The translations under genes and the position numbers were made by a program. Below, in pieces: positions 28,412 through 40,681 of a stretch of DNA of 64,000 nt. Within the stretch, counting starts at the first letter, position 1; each line of letters begins with the position of its first letter. A model generated the notes under the pieces. That model did no database searches. It was not told the DNA's origin and saw only the letters and a program-made list of their open reading frames with translations. The stretch is from Henricia sp. BOLD:AAB3569 (Eukaryota; Echinodermata; Asteroidea; Spinulosida; Echinasteridae), in contig JBBELK010000298.1 in NCBI GenBank assembly GCA_037783545.1, positions 4,278,001 to 4,342,000 on the forward strand, given 5' to 3'.

Positions 28412-29190
28412 GTTGGTGCTGATGAAGTACAGTTGGATGTTGCAGGATCCGTATAACGGGGTCGCGCGGACGCGGTCGGTGCTCTGCCCGTTCAACCGTA
28501 GCAGCAGGGAATCTGGGCAGTAACCGTCTCTCTCCCGGCGAATCTGTGTTTTCAGTCGCCACTAAAATCACTTTTCTGCGACGTACAGTTACTTGTTTGA
28601 TTCAAATCAAAAATATATCTTTTTAGATGGACTTTCACTTTCGACACACAGGGAAGTTAATAGCGTTTGGCCAAAATGTCTTTTAGTAGTGAGCGAAGAT
28701 TTGTCAAGCTGTCAGTTTTGTAATGTCGTGTGTAATAATCACTCTTGGGAATATGTAACGGTGTCGTGTGTAATTGGCAAATTTTGACTGGAAGTATGCG
28801 TCCGCCTGATGGAACTTTCTTATTAAGGGTTGGGGGAGGGGTGGCGTTATTATTTTCTTCTGGAAATGAGGAAAGCAAACAATATGAGCCATTGTACTTT
28901 GCAATGCAAGATGGCCGACTAATATATTTGATTTCCAAAATAGCGCCCTCAATCGGTTGTTTGAGAATCGGGTCTTTATTTGTTTTCTAAATTTGTTTTA
29001 TTGTTATTACTAATTTATATTATGTAATTTATTTTCTGTTATTTATTATTTTAAAAATGTTTATTGATTGATTGATCGCTTTATTTATTTTTAAACTTTT
29101 GGTGGGGTGGTTTGGGCAGATCAAAATATCTCTTTTGTAGTTGTGATGGCTCTGAAAAGAGCCGTTAGGTTTGTTGCTTTTTCGTCACAG

Positions 29191-29775
29191 CTATTTCTTG
29201 GCTGGCTTTGACGATTTGGTCTTGGGCTTGGCTACCGACTTCTTGACGACCGTCTTCTTGGCTGGCTTGGGTTTGACCGATTTCTTGGGACTCGTGGACT
29301 TGGTTTTCTTGTCAGAAGTCTTGGTCGCTTTGGATGTTTTCTTCGGTGTCGTCTTTGGTTTTGGCTTACGGGTTTTCCTGGACTTTTCCGCTGCCTTTGC
29401 CTTTTCCTTGTGTTCTGCTTTCTTGAGTCGTTCCCTCTCCTTCTTGGCCTTGGCTTGCTCTTTCTCTCGACTTGCTTTGGCTTTTTCCTTCTCCTTCGTT
29501 GCTTTTGCTTTGGCCTCGGCCTTTACTTTGCTAGTGTCCAACTTGAAGGTACCAGCTGCTCCATGGCCCTTGGTGCGGATAAGTTTGCCCTTGTCCACGC
29601 CTGAGTTGAGGGCATTGCGGATAACCCGGGCCTTCGCCTCGGTGTCAACGTCTAGGTTCTCTTTAAGGTACTTCTTAATGGCTTGCGCAGAAGACCCCTT
29701 CTTGTCACCGAGGGCGGCGATTGCGGTTGAGATATTTTGGAGAAGAGACGGGGTAGTTGTCTTGGTCGAAGCCAT
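29191..29775 (-). CDS. H1: Linker histone H1 copy
   Basis: 194 residues, the commonest protein. The right-hand spacer has TTTATTTGTTTTC in place of TTTATTTTTTTTC, shared with the spacer of the copies at 27827 and 34641. Confidence 0.98.
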   Translation of the reverse strand: MASTKTTTPSLLQNISTAIAALGDKKGSSAQAIKKYLKENLDVDTEAKARVIRNALNSGVDKGKLIRTKGHGAAGTFKLDTSKVKAEAKAKATKEKEKAKASREKEQAKAKKERERLKKAEHKEKAKAAEKSRKTRKPKPKTTPKKTSKATKTSDKKTKSTSPKKSVKPKPAKKTVVKKSVAKPKTKSSKPAKK

Positions 29776-30554
29776 GTTGGTGCTGATGAAGTACAGTTGG
29801 ATGTTGCAGGATCCGTATAACGGGGTCGCGCGGACGCGGTCGGTGCTCTGCCCGTTCAACCGTAGCAGCAGGGAATCTGGGCAGTAACCGTCTCTCTCCC
29901 GGCGAATCTGTGTTTTCAGTCGCCACTAAAATCACTTTTCTGCGACGTACAGTTACTTGTTTGATTCAAATCAAAAATATATCTTTTTAGATGGACTTTC
30001 ACTTTCGACACACAGGGAAGTTAATAGCGTTTGGCCAAAATGTCTTTTAGTAGTGAGCGAAGATTTGTCAAGCTGTCAGTTTTGTAATGTCGTGTGTAAT
30101 AATCACTCTTGGGAATATGTAACGGTGTCGTGTGTAATTGGCAAATTTTGACTGGAAGTATGCGTCCGCCTGATGGAACTTTCTTATTAAGGGTTGGGGG
30201 AGGGGTGGCGTTATTATTTTCTTCTGGAAATGAGGAAAGCAAACAATATGAGCCATTGTACTTTGCAATGCAAGATGGCCGACTAATATATTTGATTTCC
30301 AAAATAGCGCCCTCAATCGGTTGTTTGAGAATCGGGTCTTTATTTGTTTTCTAAATTTGTTTTATTGTTATTACTAATTTATATTATGTAATTTATTTTC
30401 TGTTATTTATTATTTTAAAAATGTTTATTGATTGATTGATCGCTTTATTTATTTTTAAACTTTTGGTGGGGTGGTTTGGGCAGATCAAAATATCTCTTTT
30501 GTAGTTGTGATGGCTCTGAAAAGAGCCGTTAGGTTTGTTGCTTTTTCGTCACAG

Positions 30555-31139
30555 CTATTTCTTGGCTGGCTTTGACGATTTGGTCTTGGGCTTGGCTACC
30601 GACTTCTTGACGACCGTCTTCTTGGCTGGCTTGGGTTTGACCGATTTCTTGGGACTCGTGGACTTGGTTTTCTTGTCAGAAGTCTTGGTCGCTTTGGATG
30701 TTTTCTTCGGTGTCGTCTTTGGTTTTGGCTTACGGGTTTTCCTGGACTTTTCCGCTGCCTTTGCCTTTTCCTTGTGTTCTGCTTTCTTGAGTCGTTCCCT
30801 CTCCTTCTTGGCCTTGGCTTGCTCTTTCTCTCGACTTGCTTTGGCTTTTTCCTTCTCCTTCGTTGCTTTTGCTTTGGCCTCGGCCTTTACTTTGCTAGTG
30901 TCCAACTTGAAGGTACCAGCTGCTCCATGGCCCTTGGTGCGGATAAGTTTGCCCTTGTCCACGCCTGAGTTGAGGGCATTGCGGATAACCCGGGCCTTCG
31001 CCTCGGTGTCAACGTCTAGGTTCTCTTTAAGGTACTTCTTAATGGCTTGCGCAGAAGACCCCTTCTTGTCACCGAGGGCGGCGATTGCGGTTGAGATATT
31101 TTGGAGAAGAGACGGGGTAGTTGTCTTGGTCGAAGCCAT
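30555..31139 (-). CDS. H1: Linker histone H1 copy
   Basis: 194 residues, the commonest protein. The leader has GTATAC in place of TTATAC, the first of a group of units with this TATA-region form. Confidence 0.98.
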   Translation of the reverse strand: MASTKTTTPSLLQNISTAIAALGDKKGSSAQAIKKYLKENLDVDTEAKARVIRNALNSGVDKGKLIRTKGHGAAGTFKLDTSKVKAEAKAKATKEKEKAKASREKEQAKAKKERERLKKAEHKEKAKAAEKSRKTRKPKPKTTPKKTSKATKTSDKKTKSTSPKKSVKPKPAKKTVVKKSVAKPKTKSSKPAKK

Positions 31140-31918
31140 GTTGGTGCTGATGAAGTACAGTTGGATGTTGCAGGATCCGTATACCGGGGTCGCGCGGACG
31201 CGGTCGGTGCTCTGCCCGTTCAACCGTAGCAGCAGGGAATCTGGGCAGTAACCGTCTCTCCCCCGGCGAATCTGTGTTTTCAGTCGCCACTAAAATCACC
31301 TTTCTGCGACGTACAGTTACTTGTTTGATTCAAATCATAAATATATCCTTTTAGATGGACTTTCACTTTCGACACACAGGGAAGTTAATAGCGTTTGGCC
31401 AAAATGTCTTTTAGTAGTGAGCGAAGATTTGTCAAGCTGTCAGTTTTGTAATGTCGTGTGTAATAATCACTCTTGGGAATATGTAACGGTGTCGTGTGTA
31501 ATTGGCAAATTTTGACTGGAAGTATGCGTCCGCCTGATGGAACTTTCTTATTAAGGGTTGGGGGAGGGGTGGCGTTATTATTTTCTTCTGGAAATGAGGA
31601 AAGCAAACAATATGAGCCATTGTACTTTGCAATGCAAGATGGCCGACTAATATATTTGATTTCCAAAATAGCGCCCTCAATCGGTTGTTTGAGAATCGGG
31701 TCTTTATTTTTTTTCTAAATTTGTTTTATTGTTATTACTAATTTATATTATGTAATTTATTTTCTGTTATTTATTATTTTAAAAATGTTTATTGATTGAT
31801 TGATCGCTTTATTTATTTTTAAACTTTTGGTGGGGTGGTTGGGGCAGATCAAAATATCTCTTTTGTTGTTGTGATGGCTCTGAAAAGAGCCGTTAGGTTT
31901 GTTGCTTTTTCGTCACAG

Positions 31919-32503
31919 CTATTTCTTGGCTGGCTTTGACGATTTGGTCTTGGGCTTGGCTACCGACTTCTTGACGACCGTCTTCTTGGCTGGCTTGGGT
32001 TTGACCGATTTCTTGGGACTCGTGGACTTGGTTTTCTTGTCAGAAGTCTTGGTCGCTTTGGATGTTTTCTTCGGTGTCGTCTTTGGTTTTGGCTTACGGG
32101 TTTTCCTGGACTTTTCCGCTGCCTTTGCCTTTTCCTTGTGTTCTGCTTTCTTGAGTCGTTCCCTCTCCTTCTTGGCCTTGGCTTGCTCTTTCTCTCGACT
32201 TGCTTTGGCCTTTTCCTTCTCCTTCGTTGCTTTTGCTTTGGCCTCGGCCTTTACTTTGCTAGTGTCCAACTTGAAGGTACCAGCTGCTCCATGGCCCTTG
32301 GTGCGGATAAGTTTGCCCTTGTCCACGCCTGAGTTGAGGGCATTGCGGATAACCCGGGCCTTCGCCTCGGTGTCAACGTCTAGGTTCTCTTTAAGGTACT
32401 TCTTAATGGCTTGCGCAGAAGACCCCTTCTTGTCACCGAGGGCGGCGATTGCGGTTGAGATATTTTGGAGAAGAGACGGGGTAGTTGTCTTGGTCGAAGC
32501 CAT
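31919..32503 (-). CDS. H1: Linker histone H1 copy
   Basis: 194 residues, the commonest protein, GTATAC leader form. The 3' region has CAACAACAAAAGAGA (TTGTTGTTG on the plus strand) next to the purine element, a form that recurs in later units. Confidence 0.98.
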   Translation of the reverse strand: MASTKTTTPSLLQNISTAIAALGDKKGSSAQAIKKYLKENLDVDTEAKARVIRNALNSGVDKGKLIRTKGHGAAGTFKLDTSKVKAEAKAKATKEKEKAKASREKEQAKAKKERERLKKAEHKEKAKAAEKSRKTRKPKPKTTPKKTSKATKTSDKKTKSTSPKKSVKPKPAKKTVVKKSVAKPKTKSSKPAKK

Positions 32504-33282
32504 GTTGGTGCTGATGAAGTACAGTTGGATGTTGCAGGATCCGTATACCGGGGTCGCGCGGACGCGGTCGGTGCTCTGCCCGTTCAACCGTAGCAGCAGG
32601 GAATCTGGGCAGTAACCGTCTCTCCCCCGGCGAATCTGTGTTTTCAGTCGCCACTAAAATCACCTTTCTGCGACGTACAGTTACTTGTTTGATTCAAATC
32701 ATAAATATATCCTTTTAGATGGACTTTCACTTTCGACACACAGGGAAGTTAATAGCGTTTGGCCAAAATGTCTTTTAGTAGTGAGCGAAGATTTGTCAAG
32801 CTGTCAGTTTTGTAATGTCGTGTGTAATAATCACTCTTGGGAATATGTAACGGTGTCGTGTGTAATTGGCAAATTTTGACTGGAAGTATGCGTCCGCCTG
32901 ATGGAACTTTCTTATTAAGGGTTGGGGGAGGGGTGGCGTTATTATTTTCTTCTGGAAATGAGGAAAGCAAACAATATGAGCCATTGTACTTTGCAATGCA
33001 AGATGGCCGACTAATATATTTGATTTCCAAAATAGCGCCCTCAATCGGTTGTTTGAGAATCGGGTCTTTATTTTTTTTCTAAATTTGTTTTATTGTTATT
33101 ACTAATTTATATTATGTAATTTATTTTCTGTTATTTATTATTTTAAAAATGTTTATTGATTGATTGATCGCTTTATTTATTTTTAAACTTTTGGTGGGGT
33201 GGTTGGGGCAGATCAAAATATCTCTTTTGTTGTTGTGATGGCTCTGAAAAGAGCCGTTAGGTTTGTTGCTTTTTCGTCACAG

Positions 33283-33861
33283 CTATTTCTTGGCTGGCTT
33301 TGACGATTTGGTCTTGGGCTTGGCTACCGACTTCTTGACGACCGTCTTCTTGGCTGGCTTGGGTTTGACCGATTTCTTGGGACTCGTGGACTTGGTTTTC
33401 TTGTCAGAAGTCTTGGTCGCTTTGGATGTTTTCTTCGGTGTCGTCTTTGGTTTTGGCTTACGGGTTTTCCTGGACTTTTCCGCTGCCTTTGCCTTTTCCT
33501 TGTGTTCTGCTTTCTTGAGTCGTTCCCTCTCCTTCTTGGCCTTGGCTTGCTCTTTCTCTCGACTTGCTTTGGCCTTTTCCTTCTCCTTCGTTGCTTTTGC
33601 TTTGGCCTCGGCCTTTACTTTGCTAGTGTCCAACTTGAAGGTACCAGCTGCTCCATGGCCCTTGGTGCGGATAAGTTTGCCCTTGTCCACGCCTGAGTTG
33701 AGGGCATTGCGGATAACCCGGGCCTTCGCCTCGGTGTCAACGTCTAGGTTCTCTTTAAGGTACTTCTTAATGGCTTGCGCAGAAGACCCCTTCTTGTCAC
33801 CGAGGGCGGCGATTGCGGTTGAGATATCTTGGAGAAGAGACGGGGTAGTTGTCGAAGCCAT
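33283..33861 (-). CDS. H1: Linker histone H1 copy, two residues shorter
   Basis: 192 residues. Six bases are missing near the start, giving MASTTTPSLLQD in place of MASTKTTTPSLLQN. Asp for Asn is shared with the block copies at 38733, 40097, 45553 and 46917. GTATAC leader form. It precedes the first clean five-unit block. Confidence 0.97.
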   Translation of the reverse strand: MASTTTPSLLQDISTAIAALGDKKGSSAQAIKKYLKENLDVDTEAKARVIRNALNSGVDKGKLIRTKGHGAAGTFKLDTSKVKAEAKAKATKEKEKAKASREKEQAKAKKERERLKKAEHKEKAKAAEKSRKTRKPKPKTTPKKTSKATKTSDKKTKSTSPKKSVKPKPAKKTVVKKSVAKPKTKSSKPAKK

Positions 33862-34640
33862 GTTGGTGCTGATGAAGTACAGTTGGATGTTGCAGGATCC
33901 GTATACCGGGGTCGCGCGGACGCGGTCGGTGCTCTGCCCGTTCAACCGTAGCAGCAGGGAATCTGGGCAGTAACCGTCTCTCCCCCGGCGAATCTGTGTT
34001 TTCAGTCGCCACTAAAATCACCTTTCTGCGACGTACAGTTACTTGTTTGATTCAAATCAAAAATATATCCTTTTAGATGGACTTTCACTTTCGACACACA
34101 GGGAAGTTAATAGCGTTTGGCCAAAATGTCTTTTAGTAGTGAGCGAAGATTTGTCAAGCTGTCAGTTTTGTAATGTCGTGTGTAATAATCACTCTTGGGA
34201 ATATGTAACGGTGTCGTGTGTAATTGGCAAATTTTGACTGGAAGTATGCGTCCGCCTGATGGAACTTTCTTATTAAGGGTTGGGGTAGGGGTGGCGTTAT
34301 TATTTTCGTCTGGAAATGAGGAAAGCAAACAATATGAGCCATTGTACTTTGCAATGCAAGATGGCCGACTAATATATTTGATTTCCAAAATAGCGCCCTC
34401 AATCGGTTGTTTGAGAATCGGGTCTTTATTTTTTTTCTAAATTTGTTTTATTGTTATTACTAATTTATATTATGTAATTTATTTTCTGTTATTTATTATT
34501 TTAAAAATGTTTATTGATTGATTGATCGCTTTATTTATTTTTAAACTTTTGGTGGGGTGGTTTGGGCAGATCAAAATATCTCTTTTGTAGTTGTGATGGC
34601 TCTGAAAAGAGCCGTTAGGTTTGTTGCTTTTTCGTCACAG

Positions 34641-35225
34641 CTATTTCTTGGCTGGCTTTGACGATTTGGTCTTGGGCTTGGCTACCGACTTCTTGACGAC
34701 CGTCTTCTTGGCTGGCTTGGGTTTGACCGATTTCTTGGGACTCGTGGACTTGGTTTTCTTGTCAGAAGTCTTGGTCGCTTTGGATGTTTTCTTCGGTGTC
34801 GTCTTTGGTTTTGGCTTACGGGTTTTCCTGGACTTTTCCGCTGCCTTTGCCTTTTCCTTGTGTTCTGCTTTCTTGAGTCGTTCCCTCTCCTTCTTGGCCT
34901 TGGCTTGCTCTTTCTCTCGACTTGCTTTGGCCTTTTCCTTCTCCTTCGTTGCTTTTGCTTTGGCCTCGGCCTTTACTTTGCTAGTGTCCAACTTGAAGGT
35001 ACCAGCTGCTCCATGGCCCTTGGTGCGGATAAGTTTGCCCTTGTCCACGCCTGAGTTGAGGGCATTGCGGATAACCCGGGCCTTCGCCTCGGTGTCAACG
35101 TCTAGGTTCTCTTTAAGGTACTTCTTAATGGCTTGCGCAGAAGACCCCTTCTTGTCACCGAGGGCGGCGATTGCGGTTGAGATATTTTGGAGAAGAGACG
35201 GGGTAGTTGTCTTGGTCGAAGCCAT
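34641..35225 (-). CDS. H1: Linker histone H1 copy, block position A
   Basis: 194 residues, the commonest protein. TTATAC leader form. First unit of the five-unit block 34641-41460. Confidence 0.98.
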   Translation of the reverse strand: MASTKTTTPSLLQNISTAIAALGDKKGSSAQAIKKYLKENLDVDTEAKARVIRNALNSGVDKGKLIRTKGHGAAGTFKLDTSKVKAEAKAKATKEKEKAKASREKEQAKAKKERERLKKAEHKEKAKAAEKSRKTRKPKPKTTPKKTSKATKTSDKKTKSTSPKKSVKPKPAKKTVVKKSVAKPKTKSSKPAKK

Positions 35226-36004
35226 GTTGGTGCTGATGAAGTACAGTTGGATGTTGCAGGATCCGTATAACGGGGTCGCGCGGACGCGGTCGGTGCTCTG
35301 CCCGTTCAACCGTAGCAGCAGGGAATCTGGGCAGTAACCGTCTCTCTCCCGGCGAATCTGTGTTTTCAGTCGCCACTAAAATCACTTTTCTGCGACGTAC
35401 AGTTACTTGTTTGATTCAAATCAAAAATATATCTTTTTAGATGGACTTTCACTTTCGACACACAGGGAAGTTAATAGCGTTTGGCCAAAATGTCTTTTAG
35501 TAGTGAGCGAAGATTTGTCAAGCTGTCAGTTTTGTAATGTCGTGTGTAATAATCACTATTGGGAATATGTAACGGTGTCGTGTGTAATTGGCAAATTTTG
35601 ACTGGAAGTATGCGTCCGCCTGATGGAACTTTCTTATTAAGGGTTGGGGGAGGGGTGGCGTTATTATTTTCTTCTGGAAATGAGGAAAGCAAACAATATG
35701 AGCCATTGTACTTTGCAATGCAAGATGGCCGACTAATATATTTGATTTCCAAAATAGCGCCCTCAATCGGTTGTTTGAGAATCGGGTCTTTATTTGTTTT
35801 CTAAATTTGTTTTATTGTTATTACTAATTTATATTATGTAATTTATTTTCTGTTATTTATTATTTTAAAAATGTTTATTGATTGATTGATCGCTTTATTT
35901 ATTTTTAAACTTTTGGTGGGGTGGTTTGGGCAGATCAAAATATCTCTTTTGTAGTTGTGATGGCTCTGAAAAGAGCCGTTAGGTTTGTTGCTTTTTCGTC
36001 ACAG

Positions 36005-36589
36005 CTATTTCTTGGCTGGCTTTGACGATTTGGTCTTGGGCTTGGCTACCGACTTCTTGACGACCGTCTTCTTGGCTGGCTTGGGTTTGACCGATTTCTT
36101 GGGACTCGTGGACTTGGTTTTCTTGTCAGAAGTCTTGGTCGCTTTGGATGTTTTCTTCGGTGTCGTCTTTGGTTTTGGCTTACGGGTTTTCCTGGACTTT
36201 TCCGCTGCCTTTGCCTTTTCCTTGTGTTCTGCTTTCTTGAGTCGTTCCCTCTCCTTCTTGGCCTTGGCTTGCTCTTTCTCTCGACTTGCTTTGGCCTTTT
36301 CCTTCTCCTTCGTTGCTTTTGCTTTGGCCTCGGCCTTTACTTTGCTAGTGTCCAACTTGAAGGTACCAGCTGCTCCATGGCCCTTGGTGCGGATAAGTTT
36401 GCCCTTGTCCACGCCTGAGTTGAGGGCATTGCGGATAACCCGGGCCTTCGCCTCGGTGTCAACGTCTAGGTTCTCTTTAAGGTACTTCTTAATGGCTTGC
36501 GCAGAAGACCCCTTCTTGTCACCGAGGGCGGCGATTGCGGTTGAGATATTTTGGAGAAGAGACGGGGTAGTTGTCTTGGTCGAAGCCAT
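36005..36589 (-). CDS. H1: Linker histone H1 copy, block position B
   Basis: 194 residues, the commonest protein. TTATAC leader. The spacer above it carries ACTATTGGGAA in place of ACTCTTGGGAA, shared with positions A and B of both blocks. Confidence 0.98.
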   Translation of the reverse strand: MASTKTTTPSLLQNISTAIAALGDKKGSSAQAIKKYLKENLDVDTEAKARVIRNALNSGVDKGKLIRTKGHGAAGTFKLDTSKVKAEAKAKATKEKEKAKASREKEQAKAKKERERLKKAEHKEKAKAAEKSRKTRKPKPKTTPKKTSKATKTSDKKTKSTSPKKSVKPKPAKKTVVKKSVAKPKTKSSKPAKK

Positions 36590-37368
36590 GTTGGTGCTGA
36601 TGAAGTACAGTTGGATGTTGCAGGATCCGTATAACGGGGTCGCGCGGACGCGGTCGGTGCTCTGCCCGTTCAACCGTAGCAGCAGGGAATCTGGGCAGTA
36701 ACCGTCTCTCTCCCGGCGAATCTGTGTTTTCAGTCGCCACTAAAATCACTTTTCTGCGACGTACAGTTACTTGTTTGATTCAAATCAAAAATATATCTTT
36801 TTAGATGGACTTTCACTTTCGACACACAGGGAAGTTAATAGCGTTTGGCCAAAATGTCTTTTAGTAGTGAGCGAAGATTTGTCAAGCTGTCAGTTTTGTA
36901 ATGTCGTGTGTAATAATCACTATTGGGAATATGTAACGGTGTCGTGTGTAATTGGCAAATTTTGACTGGAAGTATGCGTCCGCCTGATGGAACTTTCTTA
37001 TTAAGGGTTGGGGGAGGGGTGGCGTTATTATTTTCTTCTGGAAATGAGGAAAGCAAACAATATGAGCCATTGTACTTTGCAATGCAAGATGGCCGACTAA
37101 TATATTTGATTTCCAAAATAGCGCCCTCAATCGGTTGTTTGAGAATCGGGTCTTTATTTTTTTTCTAAATTTGTTTTATTGTTATTACTAATTTATATTA
37201 TGTAATTTATTTTCTGTTATTTATTATTTTAAAAATGTTTATTGATTGATTGATCGCTTTATTTATTTTTAAACTTTTGGTGGGGTGGTTTGGGCAGATC
37301 AAAATATCTCTTTTGTAGTTGTGATGGCTCTGAAAAGAGCCGTTAGGTTTGTTGCTTTTTCGTCACAG

Positions 37369-37953
37369 CTATTTCTTGGCTGGCTTTGACGATTTGGTCT
37401 TGGGCTTGGCTACCGACTTCTTGACGACCGTCTTCTTGGCTGGCTTGGGTTTGACCGATTTCTTGGGACTCGTGGACTTGGTTTTCTTGTCAGAAGTCTT
37501 GGTCGCTTTGGATGTTTTCTTCGGTGTCGTCTTTGGTTTTGGCTTACGGGTTTTCCTGGACTTTTCCGCTGCCTTTGCCTTTTCCTTGTGTTCTGCTTTC
37601 TTGAGTCGTTCCCTCTCCTTCTTGGCCTTGGCTTGCTCTTTCTCTCGACTTGCTTTGGCCTTTTCCTTCTCCTTCGTTGCTTTTGCTTTGGCCTCGGCCT
37701 TTACTTTGCTAGTGTCCAACTTGAAGGTACCAGCTGCTCCATGGCCCTTGGTGCGGATAAGTTTGCCCTTGTCCACGCCTGAGTTGAGGGCATTGCGGAT
37801 AACCCGGGCCTTCGCCTCGGTGTCAACGTCTAGGTTCTCTTTAAGGTACTTCTTAATGGCTTGCGCAGAAGACCCCTTCTTGTCACCGAGGGCGGCGATT
37901 GCGGTTGAGATATTTTGGAGAAGAGACGGGGTAGTTGTCTTGGTCGAAGCCAT
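37369..37953 (-). CDS. H1: Linker histone H1 copy, block position C
   Basis: 194 residues, the commonest protein, GTATAC leader. Upstream ATTCAAATCATAAATATA replaces ATTCAAATCAAAAATATA, shared with the copies at 30555, 31919, 44189 and 45553. Confidence 0.98.
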   Translation of the reverse strand: MASTKTTTPSLLQNISTAIAALGDKKGSSAQAIKKYLKENLDVDTEAKARVIRNALNSGVDKGKLIRTKGHGAAGTFKLDTSKVKAEAKAKATKEKEKAKASREKEQAKAKKERERLKKAEHKEKAKAAEKSRKTRKPKPKTTPKKTSKATKTSDKKTKSTSPKKSVKPKPAKKTVVKKSVAKPKTKSSKPAKK

Positions 37954-38732
37954 GTTGGTGCTGATGAAGTACAGTTGGATGTTGCAGGATCCGTATACCG
38001 GGGTCGCGCGGACGCGGTCGGTGCTCTGCCCGTTCAACCGTAGCAGCAGGGAATCTGGGCAGTAACCGTCTCTCCCCCGGCGAATCTGTGTTTTCAGTCG
38101 CCACTAAAATCACCTTTCTGCGACGTACAGTTACTTGTTTGATTCAAATCATAAATATATCCTTTTAGATGGACTTTCACTTTCGACACACAGGGAAGTT
38201 AATAGCGTTTGGCCAAAATGTCTTTTAGTAGTGAGCGAAGATTTGTCAAGCTGTCAGTTTTGTAATGTCGTGTGTAATAATCACTCTTGGGAATATGTAA
38301 CGGTGTCGTGTGTAATTGGCAAATTTTGACTGGAAGTATGCGTCCGCCTGATGGAACTTTCTTATTAAGGGTTGGGGGAGGGGTGGCGTTATTATTTTCT
38401 TCTGGAAATGAGGAAAGCAAACAATATGAGCCATTGTACTTTGCAATGCAAGATGGCCGACTAATATATTTGATTTCCAAAATAGCGCCCTCAATCGGTT
38501 GTTTGAGAATCGGGTCTTTATTTTTTTTCTAAATTTGTTTTATTGTTATTACTAATTTATATTATGTAATTTATTTTCTGTTATTTATTATTTTAAAAAT
38601 GTTTATTGATAGATTGATCGCTTTATTTATTTTTAAACTGTTGGTGGGGTGGTTGGGGCAGATCAAAATATCTCTTTTGTTGTTGTGATGGCTCTGAAAA
38701 GAGCCGTTAGGTTTGTTGCTTTTTCGTCACAG

Positions 38733-39317
38733 CTATTTCTTGGCTGGCTTTGACGATTTGGTCTTGGGCTTGGCTACCGACTTCTTGACGACCGTCTTCT
38801 TGGCTGGCTTGGGTTTGACCGATTTCTTGGGACTCGTGGACTTGGTTTTCTTGTCAGAAGTCTTGGTCGCTTTGGATGTTTTCTTCGGTGTCGTCTTTGG
38901 TTTTGGCTTACGGGTTTTCCTGGACTTTTCCGCTGCCTTTGCCTTTTCCTTGTGTTCTGCTTTCTTGAGTCGTTCCCTCTCCTTCTTGGCCTTGGCTTGC
39001 TCTTTCTCTCGACTTGCTTTGGCCTTTTCCTTCTCCTTCGTTGCTTTTGCTTTGGCCTCGGCCTTTACTTTGCTAGTGTCCAACTTGAAGGTACCAGCTG
39101 CTCCATGGCCCTTGGTGCGGATAAGTTTGCCCTTGTCCACGCCTGAGTTGAGGGCATTGCGGATAACCCGGGCCTTCGCCTCGGTGTCAACGTCTAGGTT
39201 CTCTTTAAGGTACTTCTTAATGGCTTGCGCAGAAGACCCCTTCTTGTCACCGAGGGCGGCGATTGCGGTTGAGATATCTTGGAGAAGAGACGGGGTAGTT
39301 GTCTTGGTCGAAGCCAT
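38733..39317 (-). CDS. H1: Linker histone H1 copy, block position D
   Basis: 194 residues with Asp in SLLQDIS. Its 3' spacer has TGATAGATTGATCG and AAACTGTTGG, both repeated at 45553. GTATAC leader, and a private CATCAATATA upstream. Confidence 0.98.
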   Translation of the reverse strand: MASTKTTTPSLLQDISTAIAALGDKKGSSAQAIKKYLKENLDVDTEAKARVIRNALNSGVDKGKLIRTKGHGAAGTFKLDTSKVKAEAKAKATKEKEKAKASREKEQAKAKKERERLKKAEHKEKAKAAEKSRKTRKPKPKTTPKKTSKATKTSDKKTKSTSPKKSVKPKPAKKTVVKKSVAKPKTKSSKPAKK

Positions 39318-40096
39318 GTTGGTGCTGATGAAGTACAGTTGGATGTTGCAGGATCCGTATACCGGGGTCGCGCGGACGCGGTCGGTGCTCTGCCCGTTCA
39401 ACCGTAGCAGCAGGGAATCTGGGCAGTAACCGTCTCTCCCCCGGCGAATCTGTGTTTTCAGTCGCCACTAAAATCACCTTTCTGCGACGTACAGTTACTT
39501 GTTTGATTCAAATCATCAATATATCCTTTTAGATGGACTTTCACTTTCGACACACAGGGAAGTTAATAGCGTTTGGCCAAAATGTCTTTTAGTAGTGAGC
39601 GAAGATTTGTCAAGCTGTCAGTTTTGTAATGTCGTGTGTAATAATCACTCTTGGGAATATGTAACGGTGTCGTGTGTAATTGGCAAATTTTGACTGGAAG
39701 TATGCGTCCGCCTGATGGAACTTTCTTATTAAGGGTTGGGGGAGGGGTGGCGTTATTATTTTCTTCTGGAAATGAGGAAAGCAAACAATATGAGCCATTG
39801 TACTTTGCAATGCAAGATGGCCGACTAATATATTTGATTTCCAAAATAGCGCCCTCAATCGGTTGTTTGAGAATCGGGTCTTTATTTTTTTTCTAAATTT
39901 GTTTTATTGTTATTACTAATTTATATTATGTAATTTATTTTCTGTTATTTATTATTTTAAAAATGTTTATTGATAGATTGATCGCTTTATTTATTTTTAA
40001 ACTTTTGGTGGGGTGGTTGGGGCAGATCAAAATATCTCTTTTGTTGTTGTGATGGCTCTGAAAAGAGCCGTTAGGTTTGTTGCTTTTTCGTCACAG

Positions 40097-40681
40097 CTAT
40101 TTCTTGGCTGGCTTTGACGATTTGGTCTTGGGCTTGGCTACCGACTTCTTGACGACCGTCTTCTTGGCTGGCTTGGGTTTGACCGATTTCTTGGGACTCG
40201 TGGACTTGGTTTTCTTGTCAGAAGTCTTGGTCGCTTTGGATGTTTTCTTCGGTGTCGTCTTTGGTTTTGGCTTACGGGTTTTCCTGGACTTTTCCGCTGC
40301 CTTTGCCTTTTCCTTGTGTTCTGCTTTCTTGAGTCGTTCCCTCTCCTTCTTGGCCTTGGCTTGCTCTTTCTCTCGACTTGCTTTGGCCTTTTCCTTCTCC
40401 TTCGTTGCTTTTGCTTTGGCCTCGGCCTTTACTTTGCTAGTGTCCAACTTGAAGGTACCAGCTGCTCCATGGCCCTTGGTGCGGATAAGTTTGCCCTTGT
40501 CCACGCCTGAGTTGAGGGCATTGCGGATAACCCGGGCCTTCGCCTCGGTGTCAACGTCTAGGTTCTCTTTAAGGTACTTCTTAATGGCTTGCGCAGAAGA
40601 CCCCTTCTTGTCACCGAGGGCGGCGATTGCGGTTGAGATATCTTGGAGAAGAGACGGGGTAGTTGTCTTGGTCGAAGCCAT
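40097..40681 (-). CDS. H1: Linker histone H1 copy, block position E
   Basis: 194 residues with Asp in SLLQDIS, GTATAC leader. The spacer above carries the GGGGTAGGGG form of the G-rich tract, as at 46917 and 33283. Confidence 0.98.
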   Translation of the reverse strand: MASTKTTTPSLLQDISTAIAALGDKKGSSAQAIKKYLKENLDVDTEAKARVIRNALNSGVDKGKLIRTKGHGAAGTFKLDTSKVKAEAKAKATKEKEKAKASREKEQAKAKKERERLKKAEHKEKAKAAEKSRKTRKPKPKTTPKKTSKATKTSDKKTKSTSPKKSVKPKPAKKTVVKKSVAKPKTKSSKPAKK